Source of the DNA: Planctomycetota bacterium
Lineage (GTDB): Bacteria; Planctomycetota; UBA1135; GCA-002686595
Length of the DNA stretch: 48,988 bases
Reading direction: 5' to 3'
Assembly: GCA_029259655.1 (NCBI GenBank)
Contig: JAJDET010000256.1
Coordinates: 1 to 48,988 of the forward strand
Both the position numbers and the translations under genes were made by a program. The notes below the pieces were generated by a model. The model searched no databases. It was not told the origin of the DNA and was given only the letters and a program-made list of their open reading frames with translations. Of this stretch, positions 41,923 through 48,988 are shown one piece after another. How positions within the stretch are numbered: position 1 is the stretch's first letter; every line of letters starts with the position of its first letter.

Positions 41923-44679
41923 CTAGGGCACGAAGTTTCCTACGAGCCCCCCGGGATTCCCGTTCGCGTCGAACCAGGAGTCCAGGTGGATCCCGATCGC
42001 CGGGTTAGGATTCGTGAGGCGCTGGATCATGGCGGCGCTCAGCGGACCGGCCATGGTGTCCCCGTTGCGGTTGAGCGCACCCAGCACCGGGTCGTCGGTC
42101 GGGTGGTTGTTGGACCCGGTCGGCGTGCCGTCCTCCAGGACGATCCGGTCGAGGTCGAACACCGCGTTGTTGATGTCGAAGTTCGCCTTCGGCGATCCCG
42201 TGTCGCAGCCCTTGCGGTTGGCGTCCGTGTCGAGGTCGTTCACGGGACAACCCTCGTCGTCGAAGAGGAAGAGCCCGGACCCCAGCCCGGCGACCATGTG
42301 CACCCAGAGCGGGGAGTTCAGGTCGTTGCCCGTGTTCTCTCCGATGTGCTCCTGAAGCAGCGTGAAGTTCAGGTTGGCGAGGTCGGTCGGAGTCCCCCCC
42401 TGCAGCGCCGAGCGCATGGTGGCGTATTCCGTACCGAACTGCGTCATCCCCGCGGTCGTCAAGTGGCACGAGACGCAGTATCGCGGTCCCTCGAACTCGG
42501 CGGTCGTCCGGCCGCGGATCGAGTGCGGCATCATCACGTTGTGCGAGAGCGACGGGTACGCCGTGGTCACGCGGTCGTTCCCCTTGCTGTTGCGGTCGGA
42601 GAACTCGAACGTCTGCGAGTCGTTGCCCTGACGGTCCTCCCAGGTGAAGAACATGTCCGTGTTCGCGGCGATCGGAGCGACCTTGTCGTCGGTGTCGATG
42701 CCGAGCTGGAACAGGATCGGGCTCTGGTAGACGAAGTCGGCCTCGCGCTCCCGGAAGACGATGCGGTCTCCGGTGATGTTGCTGAAGTCCTGACCGTTGG
42801 CGCGGTACTCGCCCTCGAGGTGGCACCCGACACACGAGTTGGTCCACGACGCGTGGCACGCGGCGCAGCTCACGTTGTCGGTGTGGGCGTACCCGTTCGC
42901 CGCCATGCCGTCCTGCATGGGGCCGATGCCCGTTGCCCCGACGCCGTCGGCGCGCCCCATCGCATAGGACGCCTTGTCGCTGTAGATCGGCTGCGACGTG
43001 AACGGGTCGATCTTGCCGTTGTCGAAGATCGTATCGGCCGTCTGGGACACGTAGTGTCGGTTGCCTGTCAGACGGCTGTAGAGGAAGAAGTCGTTGCCCT
43101 CCTTCACGACGTGCGGGATGGCGTTCCCGGCTGCGTCCATCGCGACCTCTCGCAGGACCCCGTCGTAGGCCACGGCGGTGGTCGTCGGCGCGTACGCGTC
43201 GATTCCTCCGTGACAGCTCTCGCACTCGATCGAGAGCGACTGTTCCATGCGCGAGAGCACCTGCGGGTTGTCGCCCGCCGCGACGTTGCCGCCGTGGAGC
43301 TCGTTGCCGCCGTGGCAGTCGATGCAGCCCATCCCGGCCTCGTAGTGCACGTCCGGCGGAGTGTCGTCCTTGTTGTCGCCGTCGTAGTCCTCTCTCAGGA
43401 TGTACTGCTGGCCCCGGCGACCGTTGAAGGTGTTGTTGTTGACGACCGGATCGAAGAGCCGCGGGTCGTTGCGCGTGTCCGTGAACGAGGCCGGCATGGC
43501 CGGGTACTGCACACCGCGGTGCAGGTCCTCGTTCTGGTCGAGGCGAATGCCCCAGTACTGCATCACCGTGCGGTTCGAACCCTGGTGGCAGCCGGCGCAG
43601 GTGTAGTCGTCGATGCCCTGGACGAGCTGTCCGTTCTGGTCCGTACGTGCCGTGCTGACGATGACGTGCGACCGGATGTGCGAGCGCTCGGGCGCCTCGA
43701 TCTGATCCGGGTCCGCGGGCTCGAGCTTGTTCACGTTGGGATCGAAGCTCCCGCTTCGTCCGTCGAGGCTGTAGGGCATGTGGCACGCCGTGCAGCCCGA
43801 CGAGCGGAAGTCGCCGTAGCGGTTGTTGGCGCCCGCGCTGCCGAGGTGGCAGTCGCCGCACGTGAACGCGATCTGCTCGTGATAGAGGTTCGAGAGCGCC
43901 GAGTTCGACACGACGCGGCCGTCCGGCAAGACGTCGTCGTCGAGCTCGCCGGCCAGGTAGTCGTCGTTGTTGTGGATGTTCGTCCCCCCGCTCGCGCCTC
44001 GCACGCTGAAGACGGGGAACTCGAGCAGCCGTCCGACCTCTCCCACGTCCGCGGTCGCGACGTTGAAGTCCGTGTCCGTCACGGCCCGGAAGCCCTTGTC
44101 GGCGGCGGTGTCCTCGTGGAGGTCGACGCTCTCGGGGACGTCGCTCTCCTGTCCGATCGCGAAGAGGGCGCCGGAGAAGATGCCGGCCTGCGTCGCCAGG
44201 AGGCTCTCGGCGACGCACTCGGCGTGCCCCTGGTGGCAGATCCCGCAGCTCCGGGACTGGGTCACGACGCGCAGGTCACCGGGATTGATGAACTGGAGGT
44301 AGTCGAGCGCCGAGTAGGTCGTTCCGGCGACGATGTAGTCGTTGTACTTGTCGAGGCCGGTCAGCGTGAGGCGGTTGAAGTAGGCCTCCTCGCTGTCGAT
44401 CAGGTTCTGGTCGTCGCCGATCTCGGGCGGCCGCGGGACGTGGCTCGCGTCCTTGTCCTCTCCGTCCGGGTTACCGCCGTGGCAGGTCGTACAGCGCAGG
44501 TTCCCTGCACCCGCGAAGGGGTGCGGGTTCTGGAGCCCCGGGCCGCCGTAGTCGTTCGCCTGCGACGCGTTGTGACACGTCATGCACGACTCGGCCGACG
44601 AGTCGCTTCCGGAGCGGCTGCACGCCGCGACGAGCGCGAGCGCGATGACCGCCAATACACAATTCCCCCAATCGTCCAT
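41923..44679 (-). CDS. Undecahaem c-type cytochrome lipoprotein
   Basis: A 918-residue protein with a lipobox (ALVAAC, Cys20). Eleven CxxCH motifs are visible: CMTCH, CTTCH, CGICH, CGDCH, CTACH, CAGCH, CIDCH, CESCH, CAACH, CVGCH and CVSCH. Long inserts rich in Asp/Asn/Gly separate them, unlike the compact cytochromes encoded upstream. The last ~180 residues have no haem. As an outer-membrane lipoprotein it could be the terminal reductase or outer-surface partner of the porin-cytochrome operon to its right. It is separated from that operon by 403 bases and has a repeat element at each side, so it is probably transcribed alone. Confidence 0.92.
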   Translation of the reverse strand: MDDWGNCVLAVIALALVAACSRSGSDSSAESCMTCHNASQANDYGGPGLQNPHPFAGAGNLRCTTCHGGNPDGEDKDASHVPRPPEIGDDQNLIDSEEAYFNRLTLTGLDKYNDYIVAGTTYSALDYLQFINPGDLRVVTQSRSCGICHQGHAECVAESLLATQAGIFSGALFAIGQESDVPESVDLHEDTAADKGFRAVTDTDFNVATADVGEVGRLLEFPVFSVRGASGGTNIHNNDDYLAGELDDDVLPDGRVVSNSALSNLYHEQIAFTCGDCHLGSAGANNRYGDFRSSGCTACHMPYSLDGRSGSFDPNVNKLEPADPDQIEAPERSHIRSHVIVSTARTDQNGQLVQGIDDYTCAGCHQGSNRTVMQYWGIRLDQNEDLHRGVQYPAMPASFTDTRNDPRLFDPVVNNNTFNGRRGQQYILREDYDGDNKDDTPPDVHYEAGMGCIDCHGGNELHGGNVAAGDNPQVLSRMEQSLSIECESCHGGIDAYAPTTTAVAYDGVLREVAMDAAGNAIPHVVKEGNDFFLYSRLTGNRHYVSQTADTIFDNGKIDPFTSQPIYSDKASYAMGRADGVGATGIGPMQDGMAANGYAHTDNVSCAACHASWTNSCVGCHLEGEYRANGQDFSNITGDRIVFREREADFVYQSPILFQLGIDTDDKVAPIAANTDMFFTWEDRQGNDSQTFEFSDRNSKGNDRVTTAYPSLSHNVMMPHSIRGRTTAEFEGPRYCVSCHLTTAGMTQFGTEYATMRSALQGGTPTDLANLNFTLLQEHIGENTGNDLNSPLWVHMVAGLGSGLFLFDDEGCPVNDLDTDANRKGCDTGSPKANFDINNAVFDLDRIVLEDGTPTGSNNHPTDDPVLGALNRNGDTMAGPLSAAMIQRLTNPNPAIGIHLDSWFDANGNPGGLVGNFVP

Positions 44680-45082
44680 AAAGTCGCCTTCCTCGCCCGA
44701 CCCGGTCCGGACCTCGATCCCGACCGTTCCCCCTTCGAGCGCTCAGGCGCCTCCTCTCGTCCTCCCGGATCGCACCCCGCTCGCCGGGCTTCCCTTTTCC
44801 CGACGAAGCGTCCTTACGGTGCCCTTTCCCTATCGGGCCTCGGACCCGGAACCTTGAGGGTTCTCGGTGACGTATCCCGCTCCGAACGTGCCCGAGCCCG
44901 TGCCCGTGCCCGATGGGAACTCAGCTCTCCGTAGGAGGCTCCCTACCGGAGAGTTTCGATTCGTACGCGTCTGCTTCGTTCCAGCATTCGAGTTCTGACC
45001 GAGTGATTCGGGCACGGGCACGGGCACGGGCAGCAGAGAAGAAAGAAACAACTGGCGAGTAACCAACCGGCTTCTACCCCGG
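44680..45082. other. Intergenic region between the 11-haem gene and the 7-haem gene
   Basis: 403 bases with no convincing coding sequence. It must hold the promoter of the leftward 11-haem gene and the 3' end of the upstream operon. The 146-bp element at 44888-45033 fills its right half. No clear terminator with a T-run or sigma-type promoter was recognised. The GTAGGGA/GGTAGGGAGC-like stem near 44930-44962 (CTCTCCGTAGG...CCTACCGGAGAG) sits inside that element. Confidence 0.5.
44888..45033. repeat. 146-bp element with GTGCCC-repeat inverted ends (copy B)
   Basis: The left arm (44888-44913) holds GTGCCC units, one changed to GAGCCC. The right arm (45009-45033) has four GGGCA units. Length is 146 bp against 145 for copy A, and the arms match, but the ~95-bp interiors show no evident similarity. 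The interior here contains an inner inverted repeat, CTCTCCGTAGG with CCTACCGGAGAG. It lies upstream of the 11-haem gene. Confidence 0.8.
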
Positions 45083-45742
45083 CTAGTTCCCGATCTCCGC
45101 TTGATTCCACGTCGTCGGCTGGTGGCACCTATCGCATCGATCGACGAATCCGAGTGCGATGTGATTGGGATTGTTCGCGCGTGCGAGGTCCGAACGGTGG
45201 CACGTGACGCAATCCGTATCGGTCGGAACGAACTTCCCGACCTCCGCGCCGATGTGGCAGCGCCGGCAGGACGTCGAGGCGTGCACGCCCACGAGCGGAA
45301 AGCGCGTGCGGTCGTGCAACGCGACCTGACCGAAGGGACGCCAGGTCTGCTCTTCGTGGCATCGCTGGCAGTCCGCTCCGAGCTGTCCGAGGTGCACGTC
45401 CTCGTGACACCCCGCGCAGCCCCGCTCGACGAACTTGCCCACGGGCCCGCGGTCGTTGTGGCAGCGCAGGCACTGTGCGCGCGAGTGAGCCCCCTCGAGC
45501 GCGACGCCGGTCTCCGCCTCGTGGTCGAACTCGAAGTCGGGAGAGAGCACTTGCCAGTCGCCTCCCACGTGGCACATCTGGCAGTCGGCCGGAAAGCTGT
45601 CGTGGGGCACGACCACGCCCAGTCCGGCTGCCCAGCCGTGTCGGTCTCGCCGCGCGGACTGCATGGGGCCGGACGCGACGCAGGCCAGGACGAGATATCC
45701 GAGCACGCCGAGCACGAGCCACCGTCGTCTTTCGTCGCTCAT
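45083..45742 (-). CDS. Heptahaem c-type cytochrome, probable lipoprotein
   Basis: A 219-residue protein with a hydrophobic start (WLVLGVLGYLVLAC) that could be a lipoprotein signal with Cys21. Seven CxxCH sites follow: CQMCH, CLRCH, CAGCH, CQRCH, CRRCH, CVTCH and CDRCH, closely packed for a short haem wire. Modules such as FDHEAETGVALEGAH and LHDRTRFPLVGVH precede haem sites, as in the large cytochrome upstream. It starts one base after the beta-barrel gene stops, so the three genes form one operon. It likely hands electrons to or from the barrel-embedded cytochrome, on the periplasmic or outer side. Confidence 0.9.
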   Translation of the reverse strand: MSDERRRWLVLGVLGYLVLACVASGPMQSARRDRHGWAAGLGVVVPHDSFPADCQMCHVGGDWQVLSPDFEFDHEAETGVALEGAHSRAQCLRCHNDRGPVGKFVERGCAGCHEDVHLGQLGADCQRCHEEQTWRPFGQVALHDRTRFPLVGVHASTSCRRCHIGAEVGKFVPTDTDCVTCHRSDLARANNPNHIALGFVDRCDRCHQPTTWNQAEIGN

Positions 45743-45743
45743 C

Positions 45744-47411
45744 TCAGAAGTACCTCTGTGCGAAGAAGCCCACGGACCAGGCATGGTCCTCGTCCCACGT
45801 CTCGCCCTCGCCGTAGAGCGAGACGTCCCATCCGGATCCCGTGCGGAATCCCCAGCTTCCGCGAGCGCGAATCCTGGGCAGGTTGTCCAGGGCATCGCTG
45901 AAGCCGAGCTGGCGCTGCCGCGCGGCCTCCACGGAGAGGTCCCAGTACCCTCGTCCCGCGTGGATCCGATACCCCGCCCGCGCACCGACGATGTCGGTGA
46001 ACCGAGCGTGGTTGTCGAAGACCGAGAAGCTCGTGACGCTGCGCTCCAGGAGGAAGTCGTCGATCTCCAGGCCGACCTCGACGTCGCCACCCTCGTCCTC
46101 CTCGTCGGCCCAGACCCCCGCGATTCCGATCACGCGCGTGGACTCCGTGACGCGCTTCCACGCACTCGTCCCGAGCCGCTTGTTCTCGTCGTCGAGCAGG
46201 TCGAGGGGTTCGGGCGGAAGGAACTCGTCGCGCTCGATGTCCGGGAAGCGAGTGAGCGTGAGGCTGATGTCGAGGCCGCCCTCTTCGCCGAAGCGCCGAC
46301 TCGTCACGAGGTTCGCCTGGGTCAGCTCGACTCCCGCATCCTTGTCGTCCCCGGACGTGTAGAGATCGATCCACGCCGTCCCGTGGACGTCCCAGCCCTC
46401 GTCCGGCAGGTTCGCGAGCCGCAGGACGAAGAGGTCCCGGTCGGCGTCGCCGTTGTGGAACGTTTTCTGGTAGCCGCCGTCCACGGTGAGCGCGGAAAAG
46501 TCCGCGGGTTCCCAGTGATACCAGGCGGCGAGCTGGAAGTCCTTGCCCGACTGGAAGTCGGGATCGGGCTCGGGCATGAACCCGAGGCTGAAGCCGACGG
46601 CGTCTCCGCCGACGGAGCTCTTCGCGTACTCGTAGCCGTCGATCACGCCGAACTCGTACATCCCTTCCTGGAGGAAACGGCCGACCTCGAAGCGCGTGTC
46701 CGAGAACCGCGTTCCGCCGCGCTCGTACGAGATGCGGTCGATGCGCAGCTCGCTTGCGTTCTCGTCGTCGAGGTCCGGAAGGTCCGCCCGCCGGAAGTTC
46801 ATCTCGGCATCGAAGTGGAGCTCACCTCCGCGTCCGAACGGGTTCAGGGAGCGCACGTCGGTCCCCATGCGGAGGAAGTAGTCCCGCCTGTCCTCGTCGA
46901 GCGTCTGGATCCAGTCGCCGGTCACGTAGACGCGACCCGAGATCCGCGCGGCCCGGTCCTCCGGTCGCACGGCGTCGACCTCGACCAGGAGCGGCATGCC
47001 CGGTGTGTACTCCTCGTCGGTGTTCTCCCAGGGAGGATGCTCGGGGACCTCGGGAACGAGCTCGGGCGGATCGACTCCGGTCTCGATGGCGCGCTCGACG
47101 GGGATGCGCACCTCTCCACGCGTCCCGAGCGGCGGCGCTTCGCGGTCGCCGTCGATCTCCACCATGGCACTGCGCTCCACGACGCGCACGACCGTGCCGC
47201 GGAGAGGGCCTCCCTCGCGCGGGTGGAAGCGAACGGCGTCGCCGACGGCGAGACCGTCCCGCGCTCCGCGATCGACCATGACGATCGCGCGATCACCCGT
47301 CCCGCTGACGCGCAGTTCGAGCATTCGGAACTCGTCCCTCGCATCCTGGGCGCGCCCCGCTGCGGCGAAGAGCAGGAGCAAGGCCACGACGAGCGTCGAG
47401 CGGGCGATCAT
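45744..47411 (-). CDS. Outer-membrane beta-barrel of a porin-cytochrome conduit
   Basis: A 555-residue protein with a signal peptide (IARSTLVVALLLLFAAAGRAQ, about 1-22). Residues ~25-110 form a soluble beta domain (IVMVDRGARDGLAVGDAVRF, VVRVVERSAMVEIDG) not typical of MtrB. From ~150 alternating strands with aromatic girdle residues (YFLRMGTDV, LHFDAEMNF, DFQLAAWYHWEPADF, YWDLSVEAARQRQLGF) continue to a C-terminal Phe (FFAQRYF), the mark of outer-membrane barrels. Lying between two multihaem cytochrome genes, with ATGA overlap upstream and a one-base gap downstream, it is best read as the MtrB/OmbB-like porin. It has no CxxC motif at its N-terminus. Confidence 0.85.
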   Translation of the reverse strand: MIARSTLVVALLLLFAAAGRAQDARDEFRMLELRVSGTGDRAIVMVDRGARDGLAVGDAVRFHPREGGPLRGTVVRVVERSAMVEIDGDREAPPLGTRGEVRIPVERAIETGVDPPELVPEVPEHPPWENTDEEYTPGMPLLVEVDAVRPEDRAARISGRVYVTGDWIQTLDEDRRDYFLRMGTDVRSLNPFGRGGELHFDAEMNFRRADLPDLDDENASELRIDRISYERGGTRFSDTRFEVGRFLQEGMYEFGVIDGYEYAKSSVGGDAVGFSLGFMPEPDPDFQSGKDFQLAAWYHWEPADFSALTVDGGYQKTFHNGDADRDLFVLRLANLPDEGWDVHGTAWIDLYTSGDDKDAGVELTQANLVTSRRFGEEGGLDISLTLTRFPDIERDEFLPPEPLDLLDDENKRLGTSAWKRVTESTRVIGIAGVWADEEDEGGDVEVGLEIDDFLLERSVTSFSVFDNHARFTDIVGARAGYRIHAGRGYWDLSVEAARQRQLGFSDALDNLPRIRARGSWGFRTGSGWDVSLYGEGETWDEDHAWSVGFFAQRYF

Positions 47412-48988
47412 CGCCGACGCTCCTGCTCGTGGTGCTTGCCGTGGCAGGAAGTGCAATCGCGATCGAGCGGACGGTACCGCACGATCTCGCCCCCGTTCGG
47501 CAACGGCCAGGGCTCGTGGCACTCCGCGCACTTCAGTACACGATGGGCCTCGCCCAGCTCGAACCTGGACTGCGTGTCGTGGTCGAACTCCACGATCGAG
47601 AAGCCGACAGCGCTCGTGTGACACTCCGAGCACACCGTCGTTCCGTTCTTCTTGAACTGGCCGGCGTGCGGGTCCGCGTGACAATCCCTGCAGTCGGACC
47701 CCCGCGCGCGATCCCAGGTGCGGCCGCGTTCGTCCGGGCTGCCGTAGGGCGCGTGGCACGATGAGCACTCCGTCTCGGCGTGGGCACCCTCGAGCGGAAA
47801 GTCCGTCCACCTTCCGTGGGCGAACCCGGTCGGGAAGCTCCGGAAAGATGTCTGGACGTGGCAGCGGGCACAGCCCGTCTTCTTGTCGACCCTGACGGGG
47901 CCGTCGTCGAACTCGTCCTCGTGCGGATCCGTGTGGCACGTGACGCAGCCCTCGAACTCGCCGTGGATCTCGGCGATGCGGCCGAAGGTGCGACCGAGCT
48001 CGTCGGGTTCGTCGCTCTCGACATGGCACGCGTGGCAGTCGACCTGGGCGTGCGCGCCCGAGATCGCGAGGTCCGTCCAGCGACCGTGGTCGAAAGCCCC
48101 TGCGACGCCTCTCGAGAAGCTCTCCACCCCGTGGCACTGGGCGCAGCTCCCGCCCGGAGTCGCGGTGAGCTGGGCCGCGCGACGATCCTCGAAGAAGCCG
48201 TCGTGCGCGTCGTCGTGACACTTCTCGCACCGAGACGGAGTCCCCCGGAAGACGCGCGGCGTGTCGTCGGCATCGCTTGTCTCGTGGCAGGTGTTGCAGT
48301 CGGTGTCCAGGTGCCGGCCCTCGAGCTCGAGCGCGGTCTCCCCGTGCAGCTCGACGGTGAAGGCGTGCGGATCGAAGTGCTTGCGGTCGTGGCACGACAC
48401 GCAGGTGCGCTCCGGCTCGGAGTCGAACTGCCCCGCGTGCGGATCGTCGTGACAGCTCGCGCAGTCGCGAGCGTGCCTGCCGGGGTGCCTCTCTTCGAAA
48501 TCGTCGGCCGCCGGATCATGGCAGTCCGCGCAGGTCGCCGCAGCGTGCGGCTCGTCGAGCGAGAAGCCCGTGAACAGGTGGAGCTCGGGCGTCATCTGGA
48601 GCTCCTCGTCACGGAAGCTCTCGTGCTCGACCTCGTGGCAGACGACGCACGCCGCTTCTTCGGCCAGGACGAGCGAAGTCGTCATCCTCGCGACGAACCT
48701 CTGGTCGTGCGGCGACTCGTGACAGTCTGTGCACTCTCGAGGCGTCTCGATGATCCCGCGCAATCCCAGGGACTTCAGCGAGCGCGGTCCCTTCTCGTGG
48801 CACTCCCGGCAGTCGAGCTTCCCATGCGCACCGACGAGCGGGAGGTAACGCTCGTGGCCGTGCGACGCAGGCTCGTCGAACGCCGTCTGTCCGTGACACT
48901 GCGCGCACTCGAGGATCATGCGACCGTCGTGCGAGTCGTCGTGGCAGCTGGCGCAGTCCCAGTCGAGCCCCATGAAGCGTCGCTGGCC
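47408..48988 (-). CDS. Multihaem c-type cytochrome, at least 19 haems (partial, runs off window)
   Basis: A frame of at least 526 residues with 19 CxxCH motifs, about one per 28 residues. It is open to the window edge: Met at 48973 is preceded by in-frame GQRRF, a piece of the haem repeat, so the true start lies outside. Modules recur, for example GRWTDLAISGAHAQVDCHACH-like and GRWTDFPLEGAHAETECSSCH-like segments, and HAGQF before several haems. The C-terminus is basic (HGKHHEQERRR). It is the first visible gene of the porin-cytochrome operon and overlaps the barrel start (ATGA). It is the candidate haem wire inserted in, or docking to, the barrel. Confidence 0.93.
   Translation of the reverse strand, partial: GQRRFMGLDWDCASCHDDSHDGRMILECAQCHGQTAFDEPASHGHERYLPLVGAHGKLDCRECHEKGPRSLKSLGLRGIIETPRECTDCHESPHDQRFVARMTTSLVLAEEAACVVCHEVEHESFRDEELQMTPELHLFTGFSLDEPHAAATCADCHDPAADDFEERHPGRHARDCASCHDDPHAGQFDSEPERTCVSCHDRKHFDPHAFTVELHGETALELEGRHLDTDCNTCHETSDADDTPRVFRGTPSRCEKCHDDAHDGFFEDRRAAQLTATPGGSCAQCHGVESFSRGVAGAFDHGRWTDLAISGAHAQVDCHACHVESDEPDELGRTFGRIAEIHGEFEGCVTCHTDPHEDEFDDGPVRVDKKTGCARCHVQTSFRSFPTGFAHGRWTDFPLEGAHAETECSSCHAPYGSPDERGRTWDRARGSDCRDCHADPHAGQFKKNGTTVCSECHTSAVGFSIVEFDHDTQSRFELGEAHRVLKCAECHEPWPLPNGGEIVRYRPLDRDCTSCHGKHHEQERRR

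Noticed and set aside
41986..44934. A 982-codon rightward frame antisense to the 11-haem gene
   Set aside because: The translation is Val/Arg/His/Asp-rich without domains. The opposite strand has eleven CxxCH motifs and a lipobox.
41763..45033. GTGCCC repeats considered as a CRISPR array
   Set aside because: The units are six bases long, tandem and arranged as inverted pairs. There are no spacers and no cas genes.

Overview
The window is GC-rich, gene-dense bacterial chromosome from an envelope-rich, Gram-negative-type organism. Several traits fit a marine or sediment Planctomycetota-like lineage: a secreted beta-helix protein with a C-terminal domain of the kind I associate with large planctomycete secretomes, a sulfatase-fold lipoprotein, an ECF sigma/anti-sigma/CHAT operon, big secreted propeller and cytochrome proteins, and tandem multihaem cytochromes. 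This assignment is an inference; no rRNA or tRNA gene is present to settle it.

Layout. (1) 94-9307: a divergent redox and lipid locus. Leftward lie a Rieske-TPP enzyme fusion and a Rieske-glutamate synthase-like FMN enzyme. Rightward, tightly coupled, lie two small membrane proteins, a haem-type membrane protein fused to a third Rieske domain, a Cys/His-motif anchored protein, an OlsB-like plus PlsC-like acyltransferase pair, a DinB-like protein and an NRDE (TANGO2) protein. (2) 9463-20540: an alpha/beta-hydrolase/DedA/ATP-grasp fusion, a sulfatase-like lipoprotein, a zinc metalloprotease, a two-subunit Na+/solute symporter and a secreted beta-helix protein. (3) About 20650-24780: an island of visibly lower GC holding four genes in one direction. 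Each is followed by an attC-like hairpin, so it reads as an integron gene-cassette array without an integrase in view. The first cassette encodes a DUF262/HNH (GmrSD-like) protein; the other three proteins are unknown. (4) 24784-33600: a crotonase, a PolX-like HhH mini-protein, a propeller lipoprotein, an HTH regulator with a secreted partner, RtcB, and an FG-GAP protein. (5) 33578-37448: a leftward operon of ECF sigma factor, anti-sigma factor and CHAT caspase-like protein. (6) 37664-48988: a large secreted dihaem propeller protein, a DoxX protein, an 11-haem lipoprotein flanked on both sides by ~145-bp elements with GTGCCC-repeat ends, then a coupled operon of a multihaem cytochrome with at least 19 haems (cut by the window edge), an outer-membrane beta-barrel and a 7-haem cytochrome.

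How they may work together. The right end looks like a porin-cytochrome conduit for moving electrons across the outer membrane. The left end joins Rieske centres to three unrelated partners and may form one redox-linked membrane pathway. The central island looks like acquired DNA, with at least one likely anti-phage gene.
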